DNA of 64,000 nucleotides from Roseateles depolymerans (GTDB lineage Bacteria; Pseudomonadota; Gammaproteobacteria; Burkholderiales; Burkholderiaceae_C), in the NCBI RefSeq assembly GCF_003387155.1, contig NZ_QUMT01000003.1, forward strand, positions 248,001 to 312,000, in the 5' to 3' direction. Shown piece after piece: positions 55,649 through 63,742 of this stretch (position 1 is its first letter; each line of letters opens with the position of its first letter). The notes beneath the pieces were generated by a model. It was not told the DNA's origin and searched no databases. It saw only the letters and a list, made by a program, of their open reading frames with translations. Both the position numbers and the translations under genes were made by a program.

Positions 55649-55664
55649 TACGAAACCTTTCGTA
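55649..55664. promoter_or_regulatory. Candidate operator palindrome at the cassette promoter
   Basis: TACGAAA-CC-TTTCGTA is a perfect 7-bp inverted repeat with a 2-bp centre. On the minus strand it overlaps a TATACT -10-like hexamer (55646-55651) and lies 15 bp before the favoured GTG, the expected position for an autoregulatory antitoxin operator. Confidence 0.6.
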
Positions 55665-55767
55665 CGAATGGCGCTTCACATCGCGGAAGCTTGAGTCTTC
55701 ACCGACGCTGGATGCGTTCATGAGGCTGGCGGCTTGAGCGGACTCGGTGATCTACACTTCAACCGTC

Positions 55768-56418
55768 ATGCGACCGCCCCTGTTCTCCGCCTCGCGCCGG
55801 CTCCCCTGGAGTCGGTGGCTGGTGCTCGCCTTGATGGCGCTGTGCCTGCCGCTGCAGGGCGCCCTGGCGGTGACCATGCAGATGGGCATGGCGCTCGGCG
55901 GGACGGGCGGTGCCGTCGTCCCTGGCGCGCCGGCGGGTGTGCATGGCATGCATTCGATGTCGCTGACACCTGCACCGACGCCGGCGTCTGGCGCAGACAT
56001 TCACCCCTGCCACCCGGCGTCCACGACGGCCTCCCCCCACGGCGACCACCCGGCTGCGCACGAGCATGACGCTCACGCTCACGCTCATGTGAGTGCTCCC
56101 GCGAACGCTCATGGCCAGCCAGGCGACCATGGTGCCCACGCCCACCGCCTCGATGACGGCGCCGCGACCCACTGCGCCGTAACGGTCGATCACCCCACCG
56201 ACTGCAACGCAGCCGGCGCCTCCCCCACCCCCACCGGCGACACCCACCACGGCTGCAGCTTCTGCGCGCAGTGCTGCATCGGCGTCGCCCTCCTGGCCAC
56301 GCCGTTGACCGTCGCGTCCTCTCCGTTGGCCGACATGCCTGCTGCGGCCGCTCCTGCTGCGCTGCTGGACCACCAGCCGCAGACGCCAGACCGACCGCCC
56401 AAGCCGTCCCTCGCCTGA
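55768..56418 (+). CDS. His-rich exported protein with CxxCxxCC motif (copper-cluster leader gene)
   Basis: A 216-residue protein with a signal or anchor segment (about residues 12-36, WLVLALMALCLPLQGALA) followed by a low-complexity domain with many His (HEHDAHAHAHVSAPANAHG) and Met, suited to binding copper or other soft metals. Near residues 165-180 a Cys-rich motif, HHGCSFCAQCCIGVALL, resembles the end of DUF2946/CopL-type proteins. In Xanthomonas a CopL gene precedes copAB and is needed for copper-responsive expression, so a similar role is possible but inferred. It is the first gene of the plus-strand copper set, divergent from the toxin-like cassette. Confidence 0.75.
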   Translation: MRPPLFSASRRLPWSRWLVLALMALCLPLQGALAVTMQMGMALGGTGGAVVPGAPAGVHGMHSMSLTPAPTPASGADIHPCHPASTTASPHGDHPAAHEHDAHAHAHVSAPANAHGQPGDHGAHAHRLDDGAATHCAVTVDHPTDCNAAGASPTPTGDTHHGCSFCAQCCIGVALLATPLTVASSPLADMPAAAAPAALLDHQPQTPDRPPKPSLA

Positions 56419-56502
56419 AGCTGGACACGAGCCGCCCCACACCGGGCGACCGTGACTGTGTTGGCGCGCTCACCATGGCGCGCCCTTGCTGACGAGGACG
56501 TC

Positions 56503-57957
56503 ATGTCTCCATCCCGATCCCGTTCCCTTTCCCCAGCGGTCCAGGGGACCTGCTGCGCCGCCGTGCTGCTGGCGCTGGCCGGCTGCGCAAGCCTGCAGCC
56601 CGACCAGGCGGTCGCGCCTGTCCAGGCCCTCACCCGCGAACACATGCAGGCCGACCTGCCCTGGCAGCAGACCCAGCAGGCCCGCCAGGCCGCCCAGGCG
56701 CGCACCCAGGCGCTGCTGGCGCAGCCGCTGGACGCGCAGGCCTCCGTGCAACTGGCCCTGCTCAATCACCGCGGCCTGCAGGCCACGCTCTACGGCCTGG
56801 GCATGGCCGACGCCGACCGCGTCCAGGCCCTGCTCTGGCCCAATCCCGTGCTCAGCCTGGGTCGGCTGGTGCGCGGCGAAGAAACCGAGATCGAGCGCGG
56901 TCTCTCGTTCAACCTGACCGCCCTGCTGGCCCGCGGCGCCCGCCAGGCGGCTGCCCAGCAAAGCCTGGAGCGTCTGCAACTGGACGCCGCGCAACAGGTG
57001 CTGGCGGTCGCGGGTGACGCCCGCCGGTCGTGGATCCAGGCAGTCGCGTCCCAGGCCCAGCTGCGCCATGCCCAGATCGTGCTGGACGCCGCCGAGGCCG
57101 GTGCCGAGCTGGCCCTGCGCATGCACAAGGCCGGCAACATCAGCGCCTACCGGCTGGCGCGCGAACAGGCGGTGCAGGCCGATGCGCGGCTCTGGGTGGA
57201 CCAGACCCGGCTGCAGGCCGCCCGCGACCGCTCCGCGCTGCTGCGTGCGCTGGGTCTGGACGCCTCCACCGGCGCGGCCCTGCGCTTGCCGGACCAGTTG
57301 CCGCCGCTGCCGGATGAACGCCGCAGCCCGGCAGCGCTGGAACAGCAGGCCCTGGACCAGCGCCTGGACATCCAGGCCGCCCGTCGCCAGACCGGCCAGT
57401 TGGCCGCGTCGCTCGGACTGACCCGCCAGACCCGTCTCGTCAACGTGCTGCAGCTCGGCTACGAGAACAACCGCAGCAACACCGAGCCCACCCAGCACGG
57501 CCCCAGCCTGAGTCTGGAGCTGCCGCTGTTCGACTGGGGCCAGGCCCGCACCGCCCGGGCGCGTCAGGCCTATGAGCAGTCACTCGAGCAGACCGCGCAG
57601 GTGGCCCTGGAGGCCCATGCCGAGGTCCGGGATGCCCAGCTGCGTGCCGACCAGGCCTGGCGCACCGCCCGCCGCTACCAGCAGGAGGTGCTGCCACTGG
57701 CCCGCCAGATCTCCGACGAGACGCTGCTGCGCTACAACGGCATGCTGCTGGGCGTGAACGACCTGCTGGCCGATGCCCGCGAGCAGGCGCGCCTGATGGC
57801 GGCCAGCCTGATGGCCGAGCGCGACTACTGGCTGGCCGAGGCCGACCTGTCCCAGTCCCTGCTGGGGCCGCTGGACAGCGGCGGTCCGTCCCGGTCTTCG
57901 ACCGCCGCAGCCCCCTCTGCAACGCCCGGCCCGCGCAGCGGCGCCGCCGGCCACTGA
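56503..57957 (+). CDS. TolC family outer membrane efflux lipoprotein (CusC/CzcC-like)
   Basis: A 484-residue outer-membrane channel subunit for efflux. The start at 56503 gives a Ser/Arg-rich n-region and the lipobox LALAGCASL. Two TolC-type helical-hairpin repeats are visible. In the first, LNHRGLQATLYGLGMADADRVQ resembles CzcC (short form LLNHRGLQATLYGLG), and the second half has QLGYENNRSNTE, the strand turn before LSLELPLFDWGQARTARARQ (short form LELPLFDWGQ). No RND pump or membrane-fusion gene lies nearby, so it must couple with a partner elsewhere. Its neighbours make copper or silver the likely cargo. Confidence 0.9.
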   Translation: MSPSRSRSLSPAVQGTCCAAVLLALAGCASLQPDQAVAPVQALTREHMQADLPWQQTQQARQAAQARTQALLAQPLDAQASVQLALLNHRGLQATLYGLGMADADRVQALLWPNPVLSLGRLVRGEETEIERGLSFNLTALLARGARQAAAQQSLERLQLDAAQQVLAVAGDARRSWIQAVASQAQLRHAQIVLDAAEAGAELALRMHKAGNISAYRLAREQAVQADARLWVDQTRLQAARDRSALLRALGLDASTGAALRLPDQLPPLPDERRSPAALEQQALDQRLDIQAARRQTGQLAASLGLTRQTRLVNVLQLGYENNRSNTEPTQHGPSLSLELPLFDWGQARTARARQAYEQSLEQTAQVALEAHAEVRDAQLRADQAWRTARRYQQEVLPLARQISDETLLRYNGMLLGVNDLLADAREQARLMAASLMAERDYWLAEADLSQSLLGPLDSGGPSRSSTAAAPSATPGPRSGAAGH

Positions 57958-58009
57958 TGCTCTGGCGAGGACCGCTGCGACGCTGCGCTCCCCGCCGCAA
58001 GGAACCTTC

Positions 58010-59428
58010 ATGATCTCAAGACGACATCTGTTTGCCGGCATGGCCGCCGTGAGCGCCACCGGCGTGGCACGAGCCGCCCTGGCCGCACTGCCCGAGCCGG
58101 TGATCCGCACGACCGCGGACACGGCCGCCCCGCTGCTGCCGCCGGACGGACGCCCTTACCAACCGGTGGTCACCCTCAACGGCTGGACCCTGCCTTGGCG
58201 CATGCGCGGCGGCGTCAAGGAATTCCATCTGGTGGCCGAGCCGGTCGAGCGCGAAATCGCCCCCGACTGCACCGCCCGCCTGTGGGGCTACAACGGCCAG
58301 TCCCCGGGCCCCACCATCGAAGTGGTGGAAGGCGACCGCGTCCGCATCTACGTCACCAACCGACTGCCGGAACACACCAGCGTCCACTGGCACGGCCAGC
58401 GGCTGCCCAATGGCATGGACGGCGTGTCCGGCCTGACGCAACCGGCCATCAAGCCGGGCGAGACCTTTGTGTACGAATTCGAAGCCCGCCGACCCGGCAC
58501 CTTCATGTACCACCCGCATGCCGACGAAATGACGCAGATGGCCATGGGCATGATGGGTCTGTGGATCACCCATCCGAAAGGACGTCATCCTCACATCGCG
58601 CAGGTGCAGCGGGACTTCTGCTTCCTCCTGGCGAGCTACGACATCGAGCCCGGCAGCTACACGCCGCGCATCATGACGATGACCGACTTCAACCTCTGGA
58701 CCTGGAACAGCCGGGCCTTCCCCGGGATCGACTCGCTCAACGTCCGGCAAGGCGACCGCGTGCGCATCCGCGTGGGCAACCTGACGATGACCAATCATCC
58801 GATCCACATCCATGGACACGAATTCCAGGTGACCGGCACCGATGGCGGACCGGTGCCGCCGTCGGCACGCTGGCCCGAGGTGACCACGGACGTGGCCGTG
58901 GGCCAGATGCGCCAGATCGAGTTCATCGCCGATGAACCGGGGGACTGGGCCATTCATTGCCACAAGAGCCACCACACGATGAATGCGATGGGACACAACG
59001 TCGACACGCTGATCGGGGTGGACCACCGCGGACTGGCCGCCCGCATCAACCGCATCATTCCCGACTACATGACGATGGGCGACAAGGGCATGGCCGACAT
59101 GGGGTCCATGGCCATGCCGCTGCCGGAGAACACCGCGCCGATGATGACCGGCACCGGGCCGCACGGGCCGCTGGAAATGGGTGGCATGTTCAGCGTGCTG
59201 AAGGTGCGGCCGGACCAGAAGCCCGGGGACTACAGCGATCCGGGCTGGTTCCGGGCGCCGGCCGGGACGGTGGCGCGCCGGGTGTCGATCGCGGAAGCGG
59301 CCCAAGTGCCGCAGGCCGCCACAGCGGGCCCAGCCCACGCACCGGTTGGCTCACCCGGCAGCCCGCCATCCGGCAACGCACCGCTTCAAGTGCGCAAGCC
59401 GGGCGGACACGGCGGTCATGAGCATTGA
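58010..59428 (+). CDS. Multicopper oxidase, Tat-exported
   Basis: A 472-residue periplasmic cuproxidase-type enzyme, likely oxidising Cu(I). The twin-arginine signal is ISRRHLFAGMAAVS. Copper ligands are clear: HWHG (126-129), HPHADE (168-173), HPIHIHGH (263-270) and the type-1/type-3 site HCHKSHHTMNAMGH (316-329). Domain count is the short, two-domain-like form. After the last ligands a Met/Gly-rich stretch (about 345-385) and a His-rich end (GGHGGHEH) probably collect extra copper. It follows the TolC-family gene by 52 bp. Confidence 0.93.
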   Translation: MISRRHLFAGMAAVSATGVARAALAALPEPVIRTTADTAAPLLPPDGRPYQPVVTLNGWTLPWRMRGGVKEFHLVAEPVEREIAPDCTARLWGYNGQSPGPTIEVVEGDRVRIYVTNRLPEHTSVHWHGQRLPNGMDGVSGLTQPAIKPGETFVYEFEARRPGTFMYHPHADEMTQMAMGMMGLWITHPKGRHPHIAQVQRDFCFLLASYDIEPGSYTPRIMTMTDFNLWTWNSRAFPGIDSLNVRQGDRVRIRVGNLTMTNHPIHIHGHEFQVTGTDGGPVPPSARWPEVTTDVAVGQMRQIEFIADEPGDWAIHCHKSHHTMNAMGHNVDTLIGVDHRGLAARINRIIPDYMTMGDKGMADMGSMAMPLPENTAPMMTGTGPHGPLEMGGMFSVLKVRPDQKPGDYSDPGWFRAPAGTVARRVSIAEAAQVPQAATAGPAHAPVGSPGSPPSGNAPLQVRKPGGHGGHEH

Positions 59429-59525
59429 CCTCGGTGCTCAAGGCTTTCGTGCCTCCCATGTCCTGAACCTTCTCTCCACTGTCCTCTTCATCTTTCGCCC
59501 AATCTTTGTCTTGAAGAACGCCACC

Positions 59526-60041
59526 ATGAACAAGCTCACCTACTCTCCCGCCAACGCCGCTAACGTCGCCAACGCCGCTCGACACACCACCTCCCGCGGC
59601 GCCGCCACCCTCCTGCTGTGGACCAGCCTCGGTCTGCTGGCCCCGATGCACGCAGCCCTGGCACAGACGACCCGCGCCGCGGGATCCGACGCCACCACCG
59701 CAGTGCCGCAGACCTGGGTGGCCGGCGAGGTGCGCCGCGTGGATGTCCCGCAGAGCCGGCTCACGATTCGTCACGGCGACATTCCCCATCTGGACATGGG
59801 CGCGATGACGATGGTGTTCCGCCTCAAGCCGGGCCTGCTCAGCGCAGACCAGCTCAAGGCGATGAAGCCCGGTGACCGGGTGGAATTCCAGGCGGAGGCG
59901 CCGCAGGGCCAACTGACCATCACGGCGCTGCGCCGTCCGATGGTGCAGCCGATGGACGGCCAGGCGTCGGACGCCAAGCCCGCCGAGACGAAGGCTTCCG
60001 AGGGCGCCGCGTCGGCCGCCGGAGAACATCACCACCATTGA
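59526..60041 (+). CDS. CusF-like periplasmic copper-binding protein
   Basis: A 171-residue protein: signal peptide to about residue 46 (AALAQ), then an OB-fold copper domain VAGEVRRVDVPQSRLTIRHG with His83 and GAMTMVF (Met94, Met96), matching the His-Met-Met ligands of CusF. LKPGDRVEF-type text (MKPGDRVEFQAE) completes the fold. The tail ends in four His. It probably passes Cu(I) to efflux or to the oxidase. The ATG at 59526 is the only start that leads straight into the signal peptide. Confidence 0.9.
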   Translation: MNKLTYSPANAANVANAARHTTSRGAATLLLWTSLGLLAPMHAALAQTTRAAGSDATTAVPQTWVAGEVRRVDVPQSRLTIRHGDIPHLDMGAMTMVFRLKPGLLSADQLKAMKPGDRVEFQAEAPQGQLTITALRRPMVQPMDGQASDAKPAETKASEGAASAAGEHHHH

Positions 60042-60080
60042 GCCTGGCGATGGAGCGCCGCGATCGCGGACAATCGCTCC

Positions 60081-61148
60081 ATGGCTATCCAATGGTTTCC
60101 CGGGCACATGCACAAGACCCGGGGCGCAATCCGTGAGCGCATGAAAAGCGGGATCGACGTGGTGATTGAGCTGCTGGACGCCCGCGTGCCGGCCAGCAGC
60201 GCCAATCCACTGCTGGCGCAGCTCACCGCGGGCCGCGCGGCCCTCAAGCTGCTGAACAAGCAGGACCTGGCCGACCCCGCCCGCACCGAAGCCTGGCTGG
60301 CGCACTACCGCGCCCAGCCGGACACCCGTGCCATTGCCATCCATCAGGGCATGCCCGGCCTGGCGCGGGCGCTGGCGCAGGAGTGCAGAGCGTCGGCGCC
60401 GAACCGGGGTGGCATGAACAAGCCGCTTCGGGTGCTGGTGTGCGGCATTCCCAACGTCGGCAAGTCCACGCTCATCAACACGCTGGTGGGCAAGCGCATG
60501 GCCAAGACCGGGGACGAGCCCGGCATCACCAAGACCGAGCAGAAGATCGTCCTGGAGAAGGACGTTTATCTGTTCGACACGCCCGGCATGCTCTGGCCGA
60601 AGATCGAAGTGCCGCAGGCCGGCATCAACCTGGCGGCCACTGGCGCGGTAGGGCGCAATGCCTTCGAGGAAGAAATCGTGGCGCTGGACCTGCTGGCCTA
60701 CCTGCGTCGCCACTATCCGCAAGCGCTGCTGGCCCGTTATCAACTGACGGTGCGGGATGAACTGAGCGAGACCGAATTGCTCGAGGCCATCGGCAAGCGC
60801 CGTGGTGCGGTGCTGGGGGGCGGCCGGATCAACATGCAGAAGGCGGCCGAAGTGCTGCTGTATGACTTGCGCCAGGGACAGCTCGGTCGCATCACGCTGG
60901 AGACGCCGGAAGAATTCGCGGCGTGGACGGCGCAGGCGGAGGCCGCGCTGGAAGCCAAGCGTGCGGAAAAGGAAGCGCAGAAGGCGCTGGAGAAGCGCGG
61001 CACGCGGGATGCGGAGCGGGAGCGCGCAGCGCAGTGGGACGAAGAGGAAGAGGAAGAGGAAGAGGAAGAGGAAGACTCAGACGAAGCCGAAAGCGGCGAG
61101 CTGGATCCGCAGACGGATGAAGAAAACGGGGACGGGCAGCCTCGTTAA
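60081..61148 (+). CDS. ylqF: Ribosome biogenesis GTPase YlqF/RbgA
   Basis: A circularly permuted GTPase for late 50S assembly. It begins MAIQWFPGHMHKTRGAI. Motif order is G4 (NKQD in LKLLNKQDL), then G1 (GIPNVGKSTLIN) and G3 (DTPG), which confirms permutation. The C-terminal RNA-binding part is followed by an unusual acidic tail with twelve consecutive Glu, coded by six GAAGAG hexamers at 61041-61076. It is 355 residues. Confidence 0.95.
   Translation: MAIQWFPGHMHKTRGAIRERMKSGIDVVIELLDARVPASSANPLLAQLTAGRAALKLLNKQDLADPARTEAWLAHYRAQPDTRAIAIHQGMPGLARALAQECRASAPNRGGMNKPLRVLVCGIPNVGKSTLINTLVGKRMAKTGDEPGITKTEQKIVLEKDVYLFDTPGMLWPKIEVPQAGINLAATGAVGRNAFEEEIVALDLLAYLRRHYPQALLARYQLTVRDELSETELLEAIGKRRGAVLGGGRINMQKAAEVLLYDLRQGQLGRITLETPEEFAAWTAQAEAALEAKRAEKEAQKALEKRGTRDAERERAAQWDEEEEEEEEEEEDSDEAESGELDPQTDEENGDGQPR
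61041..61076 (+). repeat. Hexamer repeat GAAGAG x6 encoding poly-Glu in ylqF
   Basis: Six in-frame GAAGAG units encode twelve Glu in the ylqF tail. The array is prone to slippage in steps that keep the frame. Confidence 0.9.
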
Positions 61149-61200
61149 AACGAGTCTGCCACGGATCAAAAACGCCCGAAAACATCCCACTGACCCAAGG

Positions 61201-63588
61201 TCAGGGCGCCTCGCTCGTTGCGTGCAGCTTGCGCGCGATGATTCTTCTCAACGTTCCGAAGTCATGGGACGCTTCAGCCTCCTGCAAGCCCGCCGGCTCG
61301 GTAGCCGCTTGCTGCAACGGCACTGACCGGGCCGGCACGGCCGCCGGCCTCGGGCCCCCTACTGGAGGGCGTTCGGGGATCGCGGGTGCCTGCCTCTTCG
61401 GGGCGGAGAATGTGGACAGGAACGGCCTCATGGGCAAGGTCGTCGCGCCGTTTGCAGGCATCTGGCCCGGTGTCGTGGGTTCATCGCGCCGCTGGGCGGA
61501 GGACACTTGCCCCCGCTGGAGGATCACCACCTTGGCGGGCTCCTCCGCGATGAATGTGCCGGGAGACGGCGGCGCCACTTCCATTGCTTCGGAGATGGGA
61601 AGGGCCGCGGGAAGATCCGCAGGAAGAGCCGCGGGAAGGGACGCGGAAGCGGTCACGGGAACAGACATCGGCTTCGGGCCGGGCGTGGCCTTGCGCGAGA
61701 GCAGATGGGGCGCCGTGTCCACTCGATGGTGCGGCGACAGCCCCATGGCCGCTTTGGCCCCGCCACTCCAGGCGAAACTCCTGGCGGATCTGGTACTCGT
61801 GGTCGACGCGGTTTCCCAGTCACTGACGCTGCCTTCGGTGTCTGACTCAAAACCCGCGCTGCGCGTCTCGGTGGCATCGCTGCTGTCATCGACAGGAGCC
61901 GCCGAGCGGTGAGCCCCCCCACGCAAACTGTGTTGCTCGAACATACTCGTCAGGCTCATCACGGACCCCGACCGACCGCTGGACTTCGAGGCCTGCAGCC
62001 CAGGGGCTTTCTCCGTGGGGCTGAGCGGACCGAGTGGGCTGGAAGGGCTGAGCGGACTGGAGCGGCTGCTCGATGGGGACGTGAGAACACGCGGCGGCGG
62101 CGCCAAGGGCATGGTGAGGAAGCGGGGGCCAGTGGTCGTATCCAGGTTGGATTGCACCAGGGGCGGCCGACGAGCGGATGCGGATGCGGATGCCGTGTTC
62201 ACCGTCGAAGCCCTGGGCGGCTGTGACGGACGGGCCGGCTGCTGGCGCGCAGCTTCAGCGGCTGCGTGCAGTGCAGTCTGGGTCAACTTCAGATGCGTCT
62301 CCGGCGACCTCGACTGGACCCGGGCGGCGCGGTAAGCATTTGCGCAGCGGTGCATCACCTCGTCGCTTCGCGCAGCGCCGTTCAGGATCGGGATCAGTGC
62401 GTCTGCCACCCACTTCTGCCGGTAAGGGGCCATGGTCCGGGCCAGCTTCAATAGCTCGGCAGCGTCCGGTTGGCTGGCCTTGTGCCGGATGGCCATGCGA
62501 GTGCCCACCACCATGCCCTCCCAGGCGTCCACCGCAGCGTCCAGCAGCGCCAGCCCGTCGGGCCGGTCGCGACGGATGTACTGCCACCCGTCCCCCTTGC
62601 CGGCAGTCCAGGCGTCGGAGAGGGCGTCGGCGCTGGCCCGCTCCGGCAGCAGAATTTCGGCCAGGTTGGGGAGCTCGTCACTGGCGCGTCGCAGCAGATC
62701 GCTTGCGTCGACATCCGCGGCGAACGCTCCCTTCCATGGCCGAAGGTCCAGCGTGCGCAGGTTGGCGGGGTGCTGATCGATCACCCAGGCCAGCGTCTTG
62801 GCGTCCCCCAGGCGCCAGGTGCGAAGTGGGAGCGCGGCCAGCGAATACTCCAGACGCTGCGTCCTGTCGATGCCGCCGCCCAGGCTCACATGGGCCAGGG
62901 TGCTGGCATCCATCAGCGCATGCAGCGTATTCACGTCGGGCAGGTCTGGTGTTTCCGTGTCGCTGCCGAAATGAATGTCGCTGATCAGGCCGCGGGATTG
63001 CAACAGAACCTGCCGCCCCACCTCACAACGCTTGGGCAGTTGGGCCACGCTGCCGCTCTGCATCCAGTTCGCCAGCTCACGCAGGACCCTGCGATCCTCG
63101 GCTTCAAGCGGCACCCAGTCCCCGCACTCCAGCTTGCTGCTGGTCACGATCGTCTCCTGCAGCAGTCCCGCCAGGGTCTCCAGGTCGGCATGCTGCACCC
63201 GCAGGTTCTGGCCCCCACCGAGCCTGGCGCCGCGAATGGCGTCGTTCAGGATTTGCAGCCACGGGTGCAGGCTCTCCCGACGGTCTGGCGGCAACATTGT
63301 GAGATCGGCCTGCGCCAGGGCGCGCTGGAGCAGCTCCAGTTCGTCGGCCACCAGGACGAAGTCTGCGCCCTCCTGGAACGTCCCTTGGAGTTGCTGGGAC
63401 AGGCGCGCCACCTGCGCCAAGCGTTGAGGCAACTCTGCGCCGCGCTCTTCACGGGTGATGGCGTGGGCGCCCAGCGAGTCGATGTCTTCGCAGCGCGCGT
63501 CGTGGGACTGCGAGGCGCTGAAGTCGGCCGTGGCCGCTGTGACCGCGGAGGCAGGATCCGACCGCGGAACGAAAGGGGACGAGTACAT
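61201..63588 (-). CDS. Unrecognised 795-residue protein; possible secreted effector
   Basis: I do not recognise this protein. It opens with a Ser/Pro/Ala-rich polar segment, MYSSPFVPRSDPASAVTAAT, and has no signal peptide. Residues about 50-410 look folded, and around 210-330 there are Leu-rich segments (LAALPLRTWRLGDAKTLAW, LRTLDLRPWKGAF, LPNLAEILLPE) that could be irregular leucine-rich repeats. Residues about 450-720 are Ser/Pro/Ala-rich and probably disordered, with repeats such as LPAALPADLPAALP. The composition and N terminus resemble type III effectors of plant-associated beta- and gamma-proteobacteria, but no hrp-type or PIP promoter motif was seen upstream. A short partial gene follows upstream on the same strand. 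Confidence 0.6.
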   Translation of the reverse strand: MYSSPFVPRSDPASAVTAATADFSASQSHDARCEDIDSLGAHAITREERGAELPQRLAQVARLSQQLQGTFQEGADFVLVADELELLQRALAQADLTMLPPDRRESLHPWLQILNDAIRGARLGGGQNLRVQHADLETLAGLLQETIVTSSKLECGDWVPLEAEDRRVLRELANWMQSGSVAQLPKRCEVGRQVLLQSRGLISDIHFGSDTETPDLPDVNTLHALMDASTLAHVSLGGGIDRTQRLEYSLAALPLRTWRLGDAKTLAWVIDQHPANLRTLDLRPWKGAFAADVDASDLLRRASDELPNLAEILLPERASADALSDAWTAGKGDGWQYIRRDRPDGLALLDAAVDAWEGMVVGTRMAIRHKASQPDAAELLKLARTMAPYRQKWVADALIPILNGAARSDEVMHRCANAYRAARVQSRSPETHLKLTQTALHAAAEAARQQPARPSQPPRASTVNTASASASARRPPLVQSNLDTTTGPRFLTMPLAPPPRVLTSPSSSRSSPLSPSSPLGPLSPTEKAPGLQASKSSGRSGSVMSLTSMFEQHSLRGGAHRSAAPVDDSSDATETRSAGFESDTEGSVSDWETASTTSTRSARSFAWSGGAKAAMGLSPHHRVDTAPHLLSRKATPGPKPMSVPVTASASLPAALPADLPAALPISEAMEVAPPSPGTFIAEEPAKVVILQRGQVSSAQRRDEPTTPGQMPANGATTLPMRPFLSTFSAPKRQAPAIPERPPVGGPRPAAVPARSVPLQQAATEPAGLQEAEASHDFGTLRRIIARKLHATSEAP

Positions 63589-63742
63589 GGTGAAGTCGCC
63601 TCTGAGGGAGGATGGGCACAGAGGACCGACCCCTCGACCCGTTCAGGTCGGCGCGCCGGTCACGAGCCCCTCAGTGGCGTCAGGCAGGCCCAGGTGTTCG
63701 ACCTTTGGGCCCGCGTCCCTCCAGCGGCACATCGGCGACGCT

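Noticed and set aside
63589-63742. hrp box or PIP box upstream of the 795-residue protein
   Set aside because: I looked for TTCG-N15/16-TTCG and GGAACC-type motifs on the minus strand and found none.
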